A DNA stretch of 64,000 nucleotides, taken from the NCBI GenBank assembly GCA_964639505.1, contig CAZXDL010000002.1:86984-150983 (forward strand), in the 5' to 3' direction. A program made the position numbers and the translations under genes. Origin of the DNA: CAZXDL01 sp964639505 (GTDB taxonomy: Bacteria; Patescibacteriota; Saccharimonadia; Saccharimonadales; UBA4665). Positions 7,768 to 17,560 of the stretch are shown here, in pieces; position 1 is the first letter of the stretch; each line of letters starts with the position of its first letter. The notes beneath the pieces were generated by a model, which ran no database searches, was not told where the DNA came from, and worked only from the letters and a program-made list of their open reading frames with translations.

Positions 7768-8427
7768 TCAATTTTGTACAAATATTTTGCCGAGTTTAAG
7801 ATCGCCCAGACTATAGTTTCCGAACTGGGTGCGGTGGAGTTTGGTGACGTTGTAGCCCAGTGCCTCGAAAGTACGTCTAATCTGTCGGTTGCGACCTTCG
7901 CTCATAGTAACCTGCCACTCCTGATCATTGTCTAGTTTTTGTAAGCCCAACTTGCTGTTCCCGTCTGTGAGTTCGATGCCGTGATCAGATATCATCTGTT
8001 GATGCAGAGGACTTAGGGGTTTGTCGAGCGTTACTCGATAGACTTTGGTCTTAGAATAGCGCGGGTGCATGAGCTGATTGGCGAATTCGCCGTCATTTGT
8101 AAGTAGAATGAGCCCAGATGAATCTTTGTCGAGCCGGCCAACTGGCTTAAGCTTATGGTATTTTTCGGGTAACAAGTCATAAATGGTTTGACTGCCCTGA
8201 CCATCTCTAGAGCAGACATATCCAAACGGCTTATTGAGCATAATTGTGGTAGTCTCAGATTCAATCTTGATGATTTTGCCGTCTAAAGCGACAGTATCGG
8301 ACTCAATTACTTCGTCACCTAGGCTGACAGAATCAGAATTAACCACTACTCTGCCCTCTTGGATGGCTTTGTCGGCAGCGCGACGACTTAGACCAGTGCC
8401 TTGCGCCACGTATTTATTGATACGCAT
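7768..8427 (-). CDS. rluB: RsuA/RluB-family pseudouridine synthase
   Basis: Converts a uridine in rRNA to pseudouridine. The 219 residues hold an N-terminal S4 RNA-binding domain (MRINKYVAQGTGLSRRAADK) and the synthase domain, with catalytic Asp in GRLDKDSSGLILLTNDG. RNRQIRRTFEALGYNV is the family C-terminal motif. RluB (23S) versus RsuA/RluE cannot be settled by eye. The stop is TGA, showing UGA is a real stop here. The promoter lies in the end of the response-regulator gene and leaves no room for a ribosome site. Confidence 0.93.
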   Translation of the reverse strand: MRINKYVAQGTGLSRRAADKAIQEGRVVVNSDSVSLGDEVIESDTVALDGKIIKIESETTTIMLNKPFGYVCSRDGQGSQTIYDLLPEKYHKLKPVGRLDKDSSGLILLTNDGEFANQLMHPRYSKTKVYRVTLDKPLSPLHQQMISDHGIELTDGNSKLGLQKLDNDQEWQVTMSEGRNRQIRRTFEALGYNVTKLHRTQFGNYSLGDLKLGKIFVQN

Positions 8428-8433
8428 AAATTG

Positions 8434-8462
8434 ATACTAGAGTGCGATGTTACTTGGGTCAA
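8434..8462 (-). promoter_or_regulatory. rluB promoter, leaderless type
   Basis: Minus-strand TTGACC (8457-8462), a 17-nt spacer and TAGTAT (8434-8439), then 6 nt to the ATG at 8427. Confidence 0.7.
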
Positions 8463-9642
8463 CCTGATCGGTCGGGTTTACAGTAGTTGTAGGTGGTGCC
8501 GCTTGAGTTTCTGGGCCCTTTTGATTATCAACAATTACAGGTATAACTGGTGCTGCTGGCTGAGCCTGGGCTTCTTTGGCCTCTTCGATAGCTAGAAGCG
8601 CGTTAATGTCCTTTTTTGGCTCACCGGTAATCGGCTCAATGACGCGTTCACCGCCAACTTTCTTTTGCTGGGGTTGATTTTCTGGTGAGTCTTTATCGTC
8701 TGTGGCAGCTTCGGCTGTCTCGCCGGCTGCTTTTGTGCTGGCTTCGAGGGTGTCGGCTGCATCAGAGACGAGCTTTTCGTCGGCTACTTCTATTGATGTG
8801 GGCGTTTCGGTTGATGCGGGGTTGGATGTGGTGTTATCAGTAGACACTGGACCTGCAGACGTGGCCATTGCTGAAGGTTCGGCTGGAGGTGGTGAAGACA
8901 TTGTGTCAGTAGTGGACGGAGCGGCAGTAACTGGGTCCGTGGTGGTACTGGTCGGCGCGGTGGTGGAGCTGCTGGCGCCAGCAACGAAGTCTTCAATTTG
9001 GGCTTCTACGGTCGCTTCTTCATTAGCGGATGATTCTGCAGCTGGACTTGTATTGGGTTCTGTTGGAGCTTCTGGTGTAGCGGCCGGGGGTTCAGCCATA
9101 GGGGGCTCTACGGCAGGCTGCGCGGATGCGGACTCGGCTGGCAGTGGTTCTGTCGCCAGTGGCGCCTCGCTCGGTGCAGCGGCTGTGGTGGCTGCCGGCG
9201 CATCTGGAGCAGTTGGCGTTTCAGGAGGTGTCGTGGCAGCGACGTCGGCGACTGGTTCTGGGCTCGCGCCAGCATTGTCGCCAAGCAACTCATGTGCTAC
9301 TTTTACGATGTCTTCCAAAGTAACCTGTGATTTAACAAGATAGCGGTCTGCGCCGAGTTTATCGGCACGCTGCTGGTCGTCGGCTTGGCCAAGCGCAGTT
9401 AACATAATAACTTTTACATCTTGTAATCCGTCAGTATTGCGCAAGATATCAAGCATCTCAAAGCCGCTTATCTTTGGCATCATTACATCAGATATAATAA
9501 GATCTGGCTTTTCGGCCTTGGCTACTACTAGTGCTTCTTCGCCGTCATGGGCAGATACGATTGTGTAGCCTTCGGCTTGCAAGCGTGCTTCATATATTTC
9601 ACGTAGGTTATTGTCGTCTTCTACAAGCAATAGTTTAGTCAT
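8437..9642 (-). CDS. Response regulator with long Ala/Pro/Thr/Ser-rich tail
   Basis: Residues 1-120 are a standard receiver domain: acidic pair Asp9/Asp10, phospho-acceptor Asp52 in LIISDVMMPKISG, Thr83 and Lys105. No DNA-binding or enzymatic output domain follows. Residues 125-401 are low complexity, rich in Ala, Pro, Thr, Ser and Glu, and probably disordered. It lies behind two histidine kinases on the same strand and is likely phosphorylated by one of them. AGGG sits 8 nt before the ATG. The tail may act as a flexible linker or a scaffold; its function is unknown. Confidence 0.85.
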   Translation of the reverse strand: MTKLLLVEDDNNLREIYEARLQAEGYTIVSAHDGEEALVVAKAEKPDLIISDVMMPKISGFEMLDILRNTDGLQDVKVIMLTALGQADDQQRADKLGADRYLVKSQVTLEDIVKVAHELLGDNAGASPEPVADVAATTPPETPTAPDAPAATTAAAPSEAPLATEPLPAESASAQPAVEPPMAEPPAATPEAPTEPNTSPAAESSANEEATVEAQIEDFVAGASSSTTAPTSTTTDPVTAAPSTTDTMSSPPPAEPSAMATSAGPVSTDNTTSNPASTETPTSIEVADEKLVSDAADTLEASTKAAGETAEAATDDKDSPENQPQQKKVGGERVIEPITGEPKKDINALLAIEEAKEAQAQPAAPVIPVIVDNQKGPETQAAPPTTTVNPTDQVDPSNIAL

Positions 9643-9691
9643 GTTTTATCCCTGTTAATATATATGCTTATGTTTAGTTTACCTTATTGTA

Positions 9692-10963
9692 TCATGGCGT
9701 AACATCAGAACTAATGGGATTAGTGTCGGGGGCAATTGCCTTGCCGGCTTTTAATTCGGTGGCTCGCTGAGTTGAAAGCCGCGGTAGGTTAATGTAGAAA
9801 CTGCTGCCCTCGCCGAGCTTACTTTCTACCCAGATACGACCTTCGTATAACTCGATGATCTTTCGACAAATAAACAGCCCTAGTCCGGTTCCACCAATTG
9901 TGCGGGTTGCTGAGCTGTCTACTCTGTAAAACTTCTGGAAGAGATGTGGTAAATCATCAGCCGGAATGCCTGGCCCAGTGTCTCTTATATAGCACTGCAC
10001 GAGTTGGTCGTTGCCAGTTATGCCGATCGAAATTTTACCTTCCTCAGTGTATTTAACTGCGTTATCGAATAGATTGGTTATAACCTCGCGAAGCCGGTCA
10101 GGGTCAATATAGGCGTAATAAAGCGGTCGAATGACTCGTTCGCCGCCCCTCTCTTTTGTGGCATTAATAGTATCACCTGAGTTGCCTGATATAAATTCTA
10201 CAAATAACTTTTTCTTTTCGGCAACTAGCCTTAGATCTCCCGCGAGCTGCTCCAAGAATTCACCTAAGTCAACAACTGTCGGATGGCTTGTTAAACGACC
10301 ATCTTCCGCTTTTGCGCTCGTCAAAAGATCCTGGAATAGCTTGCCTAGATGCTGGGTTGAGGCATGGGCTTTTTCTAAATAACCCCGAGCTCTTTCGTCA
10401 ATAGTCGCGACCTTATCATTTAGTGCTAAAGCAAGGTAGCCTTCAATTGCGGCAACCGGCGTACGCATCTCATGGCTGGCGGTACTGATAAAGTCGGCTC
10501 GCTGTTGTTCTTCGGCCCGTTTTTTTGAGACATTGCTCAAAACTGCAACTGCCGCAGTAACTAGTTTTTGGGCATCGAGTAGTGGTGAAACGTGCAGGCT
10601 GACGGGAATTTGTTTTTTTTCGTTGGTCAAAAGAAATAAGTCATCACTTAGTTGACTAGCTCCGCTCGAAAAAACCGTTTTAAGTGGATTGGCGGTGTCG
10701 TCGATTAGCTCGCCTTTTTGATTAACCAGCTGTAAAACGTTTGTTACGTTTATGCCCGTAGCGTCTTCAGCACTCCAGCCGCTAATCTTGGCTGCACCTG
10801 GATTCATAAGCTGTATAGTGAGCTGACTATCTATTAAAACAACACCTTCTTCGATATTGTCGATAATTATTTTGAAGCGTGACGAATCATCCTGCAGATT
10901 TGCTGGAAGTTGCGTGTGTGGCTTGCCCGCCCCCTTGTCTTTTGAAAAATTTAGCAGACCCAT
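9692..10963 (-). CDS. Cytoplasmic PAS-domain histidine kinase
   Basis: 423 residues with no membrane segment. A PAS domain (about 30-145, IIIDNIEEGVVLIDSQL) is followed by HisKA with His164 in STASHEMRTPVAAIEGYL and an HATPase domain with FDNAVKYTEEG, DTGPGIP and GGTGLGLFICRKI. It should autophosphorylate in response to a cytoplasmic signal or bound cofactor and pass phosphate to a receiver, most simply the regulator encoded next. It is on the same strand as the membrane kinase upstream, with about 50 nt between genes. Confidence 0.93.
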   Translation of the reverse strand: MGLLNFSKDKGAGKPHTQLPANLQDDSSRFKIIIDNIEEGVVLIDSQLTIQLMNPGAAKISGWSAEDATGINVTNVLQLVNQKGELIDDTANPLKTVFSSGASQLSDDLFLLTNEKKQIPVSLHVSPLLDAQKLVTAAVAVLSNVSKKRAEEQQRADFISTASHEMRTPVAAIEGYLALALNDKVATIDERARGYLEKAHASTQHLGKLFQDLLTSAKAEDGRLTSHPTVVDLGEFLEQLAGDLRLVAEKKKLFVEFISGNSGDTINATKERGGERVIRPLYYAYIDPDRLREVITNLFDNAVKYTEEGKISIGITGNDQLVQCYIRDTGPGIPADDLPHLFQKFYRVDSSATRTIGGTGLGLFICRKIIELYEGRIWVESKLGEGSSFYINLPRLSTQRATELKAGKAIAPDTNPISSDVTP

Positions 10964-11017
10964 AGTGCTTATCTTTAGTTTAGCAAAATTCCATAGATTC
11001 GCTCTGGGTTTTGTTGC

Positions 11018-12442
11018 TTAGGCTTTGTCGCGTGACAGCGGCAGCTTAATTGTAAATATGCTCCCTTTACCAAGTTGGCTATCAATGCCAACGGTCCCAG
11101 AGTGTTTCTCAACGACAAGCTTAGTCGCATAAAGCCCGATACCTGTTCCTTCGTATTTGCTATTTAAAACATCTGTGCCACGGTGGAATTTAGTAAATAG
11201 TTTAGGGATTTCATCTGATGATATTCCTATACCGCTGTCTTTAACGCTTATAATTGCCTCTCCCGCCCCTGTAGCCAATCTGAGTTCAATCTCACCGCCT
11301 GTTTCGGTAAATTTCAAAGCATTGTCGAGCAGGTTCCATAGCGCACTTCTAAAATGTGGGGCACTAATTGCGACTTCATATTCACCAGTCTCGATGTCGC
11401 TGATGAATTTAATGGATTTTTGCTCAGCCAGTGGCTTAAACTCATCAGATATTTCCTGCACAAAGTTTCCAAGCGGTGTCGCCACTAAATCGGGCAGATC
11501 TCGGCCCGCTTCAATACTTGAGATGGTTAAGATGTCTTCGGCAAATACACCCAGTTGCTTTGAACGGCCGGCAATAACGCTGATTACTTCGCGTAGCTCT
11601 TCAACGGTCTTTAGCTCCTCTGACTGCTCTAGATAGCCGTTTATTACGCTGAGAGGCGTGCGGAGGTTATGAGAGGCGATAATCATAAACTCCGACTTTA
11701 AGCGGTCGGTTTCTTTTAGCTTTGTGATATCATCTTTTAACGACTGAGCCATTTCGTTTACTGAATTGGCCAAATCAGATATCTCATCATCACGGTCAAG
11801 TTCGATTTTTTGGTCGAGCTGCCCCGCGCTAACTGCCATTGCTTGCCGACTAACTTGACGGATTGGCTTAATAAATAGCTTGTTTATTAGGATGTAGGCT
11901 AGGCTAACGCTAATCACTAATGCCATCAACACAAAGAAAACAATTGAGAGTAAGAATTGTCTAATACTCGCCTGGACTTCGGCGCTAGTAACTTCAAAAA
12001 CCATGCTATAACGGTGAGTTCCAAAGTCCTCAAAAAAAGGCGAAACAACTTGCTTAATGTTGTGGCTTCCATCATATATGTAAATTGGCTCAAAGCTTGA
12101 CGCTTGAGATTCTGGAATACTTTTAATATCTGTCGGATTTTGAGAAAACTCTACTTCGCCGTTTGTATTTACGATTAGTACGTTGGTTATATTGTGGTCT
12201 AAATCGGTAAAGCGTTTGATGTTATCACTGATTCGAATGCGTCCGGAGTCCTTGTAGGTTAGAAATGTCTTGCCAATTGGCTCTGTAGCAAGAGCTGAAA
12301 AAGATTTAGAGTCGTTTAATAGGTTGGATCGCAGAGTTCCGCTGTTTAAGCGTACAACCAAAAAAGTAATCAGAGAGAAAATGATTACTAGCAGGCTGAC
12401 TAGCAGAACGATAAACTTTGCTCGCAGGCCAAATCGCTTCAC
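11018..12442 (-). CDS. Membrane sensor histidine kinase
   Basis: 474 residues starting at a GTG. TM1 is about 10-31, followed by an extracellular sensor of about 130 residues, TM2 about 163-187 and HAMP about 188-240. HisKA has His258 in IIASHNLRTPLSVINGYL, and the ATPase domain has LLDNALKFTETG, DSGIGI and GTGIGLYATKLV. It lies 14 nt behind the anchored solute-binding protein gene, hinting that the two sense the same extracellular ligand. It forms a unit with the second kinase and the response regulator. Confidence 0.93.
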   Translation of the reverse strand: MKRFGLRAKFIVLLVSLLVIIFSLITFLVVRLNSGTLRSNLLNDSKSFSALATEPIGKTFLTYKDSGRIRISDNIKRFTDLDHNITNVLIVNTNGEVEFSQNPTDIKSIPESQASSFEPIYIYDGSHNIKQVVSPFFEDFGTHRYSMVFEVTSAEVQASIRQFLLSIVFFVLMALVISVSLAYILINKLFIKPIRQVSRQAMAVSAGQLDQKIELDRDDEISDLANSVNEMAQSLKDDITKLKETDRLKSEFMIIASHNLRTPLSVINGYLEQSEELKTVEELREVISVIAGRSKQLGVFAEDILTISSIEAGRDLPDLVATPLGNFVQEISDEFKPLAEQKSIKFISDIETGEYEVAISAPHFRSALWNLLDNALKFTETGGEIELRLATGAGEAIISVKDSGIGISSDEIPKLFTKFHRGTDVLNSKYEGTGIGLYATKLVVEKHSGTVGIDSQLGKGSIFTIKLPLSRDKA

Positions 12443-12456
12443 GCAGACTAATCTTT

Positions 12457-14214
12457 CTAATTTTTATTGTAGACGTGCCAGAAATAGGTTGTATTGTAGG
12501 TATCTCGGCTAATCATCAGGTTGGGATTATATGTAGTATTGAAAGTTAGGCTATAGATGGGTACTTCTCCAACATCATCAATAACTAGTTTAGAGGCGCT
12601 TTGCAAATCGGTTAGGCGCTTAGCTGGGTCGATAGTCTTGCTTGCTTGATCCAGTAATGCGTCTAATGGCGCGCTGGTATAGTTAATATTTTGGAAAAGA
12701 GATGACAAAACATCGCTGCTATCAAGTAGATCTGTTGTGTAACTCAGGAAATAGCTGTCCGTGCCGGTGGTGAATGCTTTTTCTACAAGATCATCAAAGT
12801 TAGTGTATGGATCCTGTTTGACAGTTACGTTTATTTGTTTAAGCTGCTTGCTAATACTGTCGACTTGGTCTTGTGCTGTATCTTTACTGTAGCTAATTGT
12901 AAAACTCGCCCCATTTGGGTAGCCGGCCTCCGTCAGAAGTTTCTTAGCGGTGTCAAGATTTGGTTTTGCCAACACAATAGAGCTGTCATAGCCCGGCACA
13001 TCTTTGGTAACAGCCTGCTCTGCCGGCTCAGCTTTTAGATTTGAATCAGTAATTATCTGCTTTTTATCAAGAGCCGCAGCAATGGCTTGCCTAAATTTTA
13101 GGTTTTGTAATGGGGAACCCTTTTTGTTGACATTAATCCCTAGACTGGTGACTCCGATGCCAGTATCGCTGACAGTCGTTAGCTTGGTTTTACTGGAGAC
13201 TAACTCAATGTTTTTTTCGGTGTCTATACTTGTTGTGTAATCGACTTTACCTTTAACGACATCTCCTGCAAGATCGTCTTCGCTGCTGTAAAGAGCCCAC
13301 TTTACTTCTTTAGTGAGCGGCTTGCCACCGTGATATTGGTCAAATGCCACCAAGTCAAGAGCATTGGCGGATGGTGTTGTTCCGGTTTTGACGGTATATG
13401 GACCGGTGCCGCCGGCGGCGTCCCCCTCTTTAGCTGTGGGGTCAACGATCATCAGGTATGCAAGCTTATGAAGCAGCAATGGGTCTGGCGCGGTAGTAAC
13501 AATCTTTATTTTGTTGTCAGCAAGTGCAGTGATTTCTTTTGCATCAAATGTAAAGACACCTCCAAAAGCGGAGTCTTGATATTTCTCCAAGCTTGCCTTC
13601 ACATCAGCAGCCGTCATTGTTTTGCCATCATGGAATTTAACGCCTGATTTTAGGTTAAAAATCCAGGTACTATCGTCTGGATTTTTCCAGCTGGTTGCGA
13701 GCGATGGCACAACTTTTGATACATTCTGAAACTGCACCAGCCCCTCATACACCTGATTGTTAACTTGATAGCTAGTTGCGCTTGTGTCATCGGCACTCGG
13801 ATAAAAACTATTTAGTGAACCGTCTATTACGCCTACATTTATAATTGCCACAGACTTCTTGACTTGCTGGGTTTTAACTGCAGTGACTTGTTTTTGGGTA
13901 GACACTTTCCAGCCAGCATAGCCGAGCCCAGCGATCAACACTAAAAGGATTAGCCCAATGATATATTTGCCCTTTTTTGAACTGCCACCGTCGCCTAATG
14001 TGGCCTTGGGAAGCGGTTGTGATGAACTGTCGATCGGTGTCTCAGATTCAGTTGCTTTTTGGTCGGTTGGCTCAGTCGTTTCAGCTATCGGATTTGTAGA
14101 GTCGCTTGGCGGGTTTGACGCTGAGGGTTGAGTCGGCGGATCTTCTTGTGTTGGTAATGCGGGTGCAGAGACTAGAGCGGGACTTTTTATTTCTTGGTCA
14201 TTATCTTCATTCAT
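12457..14214 (-). CDS. Membrane-anchored family-5 solute-binding protein
   Basis: 585 residues. Residues 1-80 are acidic, Pro/Ser/Thr-rich and probably cytoplasmic; one TM (about 84-102, IIGLILLVLIAGLGYAGWKV) leads to an extracellular SBP_bac_5 (oligopeptide/nickel type) domain with YQVNNQVYEGLVQFQN and WIFNLKSGVKFHDGKTMTAA. It is not a lipoprotein, since no lipobox is seen. No ABC permease or ATPase gene lies nearby; instead it precedes a membrane histidine kinase. It may serve as a ligand-binding sensor partner or work with a distant transporter. Confidence 0.87.
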   Translation of the reverse strand: MNEDNDQEIKSPALVSAPALPTQEDPPTQPSASNPPSDSTNPIAETTEPTDQKATESETPIDSSSQPLPKATLGDGGSSKKGKYIIGLILLVLIAGLGYAGWKVSTQKQVTAVKTQQVKKSVAIINVGVIDGSLNSFYPSADDTSATSYQVNNQVYEGLVQFQNVSKVVPSLATSWKNPDDSTWIFNLKSGVKFHDGKTMTAADVKASLEKYQDSAFGGVFTFDAKEITALADNKIKIVTTAPDPLLLHKLAYLMIVDPTAKEGDAAGGTGPYTVKTGTTPSANALDLVAFDQYHGGKPLTKEVKWALYSSEDDLAGDVVKGKVDYTTSIDTEKNIELVSSKTKLTTVSDTGIGVTSLGINVNKKGSPLQNLKFRQAIAAALDKKQIITDSNLKAEPAEQAVTKDVPGYDSSIVLAKPNLDTAKKLLTEAGYPNGASFTISYSKDTAQDQVDSISKQLKQINVTVKQDPYTNFDDLVEKAFTTGTDSYFLSYTTDLLDSSDVLSSLFQNINYTSAPLDALLDQASKTIDPAKRLTDLQSASKLVIDDVGEVPIYSLTFNTTYNPNLMISRDTYNTTYFWHVYNKN

Positions 14215-14314
14215 TAGGAGTAGTACCTTTTAAAGTTGTTATGCTTAGGATCTCATCCCCATACCACATCTGTCAATGATCTTATGATAAGATGATGTAT
14301 ACCCTACGAAGAAT

Positions 14315-14389
14315 GGCCTCATCGTCTAACGGCTAGGACGCCAGGTTCTCATCCTGGCAATCGGGGTTCGATTCCCCGTGAGGTCACCA
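14315..14389 (+). tRNA. tRNA-Glu (CUC)
   Basis: A full cloverleaf with acceptor GGCCTCA/TGAGGTC (one G-U), anticodon stem CCAGG/CCTGG and loop TTCTCAT (anticodon CUC), T arm with GGTTCGATTCC, discriminator A and encoded CCA (14387-14389). A short T-run follows. Confidence 0.97.
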
Positions 14390-14420
14390 TTTTTGAATAA
14401 GATCACTTCCTTACAACTGT

Positions 14421-14449
14421 TTGACATATTTTCTTAATGAGAACATAAT
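14421..14449 (+). promoter_or_regulatory. Promoter of the beta-helix/dockerin gene
   Basis: TTGACA (14421-14426), a 17-nt spacer and CATAAT (14444-14449). The leader to ATG 14511 is about 55 nt and has GAGGG well upstream but no close ribosome site. Confidence 0.78.
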
Positions 14450-14510
14450 TCCTTTAAGACAAACGAGGGTTACGAGTAATATTAAAATTTAGCATCTGAA
14501 ACCAAAAACT

Positions 14511-17500
14511 ATGCCCAAAAGCATGCATTTGAGAATTGCCGGAAAAAATCTGTTTTCAAAGATCAATTTTGCTGTTTTTGGTGTAGTCTTTGCCGCGTTA
14601 GGTGCCTACTTTATCATTAACAGCCTCGCAGCAACCCCAACAACGGCTAACCTTTGGATAGACAATACCGGTACCGGCACACATAATTGCCAGCGGGTTG
14701 ATTCCCCTGAGACCTATTCTTCAGCACAGTCAAACAATCGAGCCTGTACATCGATTCAGCAAGCCGCAGCTGCCTGTAATGGGGCAAAAGCGGACACGAT
14801 TGGCATGGTGTACAGTGCCAACTACGGTTCGCAAAGCTCTAACACCGCAATTAACTCCCCGGGGTGTACGGTGATTGCAGAAGCTTCCACAACGGCGAGT
14901 AGTTTAAGTCTTTCGGGATCTCGTTTGGAAGTCCAAAACCTTGTTGCTACCGGGAACTCGTCTTTGAGTGGCTCCAATAACACCTGGCGGAATGTTGAAC
15001 TGTCCGGAACTGGTGCTTGGATGACTTTTAGTGGGACTGATAACAAATGGATGGGCGGTTCTCTGCACGGTGGCCACGCTCAGTATGGTAGCGGTTTTGA
15101 CGAACCTATTGATCTTTTTGGTGCTACAAACGCGGTAATCGATGGAGTAGAATTTTATGGCATCACACGGACGCCAGACCCAGATGTAGATAAAAATCCT
15201 CACCTTGAAATAATTCGAATTGATCGCGGATCAATGAACACGACCATAAAGAATTCATATTTTCACGATAATGATGAAAATACTGGCACGATATTTATGA
15301 CTGCTTTGGCCGGCTACCCAGTTTCTTCGGGACTAACTCTCCTCAATAACAGATTTGCTGATAATCCGACGGGCTCGACTAATTTAGCCGTTAATGATTT
15401 GATGCCCTGCAATACCATTCTCATCGCTTACAATACTTTTCTTGGTGGTACAAATGGGGTAGCATGCAGCTCGTCATCAAATGTTCGGTGGATTGGAAAC
15501 TTAGGTGCACATGCGATGTTTAATTGCGTAGGAAGTTTCAGCTATAACGTTTGGGAAGATCAGGCCGGTACCCCTTGCGGAGCGACTGACACACTTGTTG
15601 TAGGTACAAGATACAAGCACGAATTGCTTGGACTGGGTGGGCCGGATGGCTTTCATCTACTTGCGGGATCGCCAGCAATTAATAAAGCCGAGACCCCTAG
15701 TGCGACAAGCATTTGTGCGCCAACTGGGGGTGCTGGGCCAACGTCTGTCACAGCAGATGCTTACGGCGGATCTCGACCATATCCAACAGGTGGTAGATGC
15801 GATGCTGGGGCACATGAATACGGTTCGACTCCTGCGGGCGGTGGGGGTGATACTGTCTCTCCTACCGTATCGTTGACCGCACCGAGTGCTGGGACAGTCA
15901 GTGGAAGCTTAACTGTTTCAGCCAATGCGTCTGATAACGTTGGTGTAGTAGGAGTTCAATTCAAGCTTGATGGCGTTAATATCGGTTCAGAAGACACAAC
16001 CTCGCCTTATAGTATTAGTTGGGATTCAACGGGCGCCTCAAATGGATCACACAACTTGACAGCAGTAGCCCGCGACATTGCAGGAAATTCTACTACTTCA
16101 GTTGCGGTTATAGTGAATGTCAGCAACACTGGCGGTAGCGGAGCGTCATTGTATATATCTCCCACAGGTTCTGATACAAATGCCTGCTCCCAATCTGCTC
16201 CCTGTAAAACAATAAATGGGGCCTATGCCAAAGCCAGTGCTGGCACGACCATAATTATAACTGCTGGTACATATACAACATCAACCGATTCAATCGCCTA
16301 CCGCTCTGCTTTAACTACCGGTAGCCCAGTCGTTGTTAAGCCTGAGTCTGGCGCCACAGTAACCTTTAATGACATAAACATGCAGGCTGGCAATATAACA
16401 TTTCAAGGACCAAATTTTAATGCACGGTCGTTTGACATTGGTAATTACAGCGGCACGAGAATTACAAATGTCACACTTGATGGTCTCAATATCGACGCCA
16501 AAGACACACTTAATCTCACCGGAATGAATATCGGAAATGTCACAGGATTGGTATTGAAGAACAGCCGAGTAGGTAATACTATGGCCGGTTCTGGGTCATC
16601 AGATACCGCGAAATCAGTTGAATTTTGTGGCGCGAGTTCAACTTGCTACGCTGCAGATGTAACGTTCGACCATAATACATTTTATGATGCCGATGCTCCT
16701 ACCGGCAGTCTGGCGCATCTCGAATGTATATTTGCGACAGGAGTACAGAGTTTTACGGTAAAAAATAATCGTTTTCAAGACTGTACTTATTTTGATATTT
16801 TCATCACTGTTATCCTTGCGAACAATCAAGCGCAACCCAAAGATTACATAATCGAAGATAACCTGCTTGGCAGGACGGTTAGCGTTGGTGGCACCGAAGG
16901 CGGTTACGCGATAAATATCCACGCCGATGTTGTCCCTAATAACATCCAATATCTTCGTAATACAATCGAAGGAGCGCTCTCCACAGGCGCCAACCCGAAC
17001 GGCACTATTCAGGCTGGCAAATGGCAAATAATAGGTAATATCATCAGCGAAGGTGTCTGGTTGTCGGATTCTGGTGCGCAACAATGTCGGCCAGGTATCA
17101 CTTTTGACTATAATGTTATGCCGAACTCGAACTGCGACGCCAATACAGGCACTACCACTCATACAACTGGAGCTACCACTTCAGCCATAAAAGCCGGCTG
17201 GGTTGCGCAAAAAGGTCCATATGCTGGTGATGACGATTTCCATCTTAAATCGACGTCGCCAGCTATCAATAAAGGCCGTCCGGCAGACGCTGGCACATTC
17301 GATTTTGATGGCCTAGTCCGTGGCTCGCCGCCAGATGCGGGCGCATATGAACTAGCCAGCGGCACTACAGTCAAACCGGGTGACACTAATAATGATGGGT
17401 TAGTAAATATAGTAGATCTATCTACCCTGCTAAGCCATTGGAATACTAATTTTGCTGCGGCTGATTTCAACGCTGACTCCACGGTTAATATATTTGATCT

Positions 17501-17531
17501 ATCTATACTTTTGAGCAATTACGGTAAGTAG
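14511..17531 (+). CDS. Anchored beta-helix / Ig-like / dockerin surface protein
   Basis: 1006 residues. The N-terminus carries one hydrophobic anchor (about 19-40, FAVFGVVFAALGAYFIINSL) ending in an SLAATP signal-like junction. Residues of about 45-440 are Asn/Gly/Thr-rich with parallel beta-helix character; about 450-540 is a bacterial Ig-like domain (NVGVVGVQFKLDGVNIGS); about 545-940 is a second beta-helix. Residues 955-1006 form a type I dockerin with two Ca-binding repeats, DTNNDGLVNIVDLS and DFNADSTVNIFDLS. Beta-helix folds suggest polysaccharide binding or lysis, but no catalytic site can be named. No cohesin is encoded in this window. Confidence 0.85.
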   Translation: MPKSMHLRIAGKNLFSKINFAVFGVVFAALGAYFIINSLAATPTTANLWIDNTGTGTHNCQRVDSPETYSSAQSNNRACTSIQQAAAACNGAKADTIGMVYSANYGSQSSNTAINSPGCTVIAEASTTASSLSLSGSRLEVQNLVATGNSSLSGSNNTWRNVELSGTGAWMTFSGTDNKWMGGSLHGGHAQYGSGFDEPIDLFGATNAVIDGVEFYGITRTPDPDVDKNPHLEIIRIDRGSMNTTIKNSYFHDNDENTGTIFMTALAGYPVSSGLTLLNNRFADNPTGSTNLAVNDLMPCNTILIAYNTFLGGTNGVACSSSSNVRWIGNLGAHAMFNCVGSFSYNVWEDQAGTPCGATDTLVVGTRYKHELLGLGGPDGFHLLAGSPAINKAETPSATSICAPTGGAGPTSVTADAYGGSRPYPTGGRCDAGAHEYGSTPAGGGGDTVSPTVSLTAPSAGTVSGSLTVSANASDNVGVVGVQFKLDGVNIGSEDTTSPYSISWDSTGASNGSHNLTAVARDIAGNSTTSVAVIVNVSNTGGSGASLYISPTGSDTNACSQSAPCKTINGAYAKASAGTTIIITAGTYTTSTDSIAYRSALTTGSPVVVKPESGATVTFNDINMQAGNITFQGPNFNARSFDIGNYSGTRITNVTLDGLNIDAKDTLNLTGMNIGNVTGLVLKNSRVGNTMAGSGSSDTAKSVEFCGASSTCYAADVTFDHNTFYDADAPTGSLAHLECIFATGVQSFTVKNNRFQDCTYFDIFITVILANNQAQPKDYIIEDNLLGRTVSVGGTEGGYAINIHADVVPNNIQYLRNTIEGALSTGANPNGTIQAGKWQIIGNIISEGVWLSDSGAQQCRPGITFDYNVMPNSNCDANTGTTTHTTGATTSAIKAGWVAQKGPYAGDDDFHLKSTSPAINKGRPADAGTFDFDGLVRGSPPDAGAYELASGTTVKPGDTNNDGLVNIVDLSTLLSHWNTNFAAADFNADSTVNIFDLSILLSNYGK

Positions 17532-17560
17532 CTAGCATATTATTCTTAAGCCGCCTTGGG

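Noticed and set aside
7142..7816. 224-codon plus-strand ORF antisense to der
   Set aside because: It is complementary to the conserved first G domain of Der and has no recognisable feature.
8702..9343. 213-codon plus-strand ORF antisense to the response regulator tail
   Set aside because: It mirrors the Ala/Pro/Ser/Thr-rich tail, giving an Ala/Ser/Gly/Val-only protein; no start signals.
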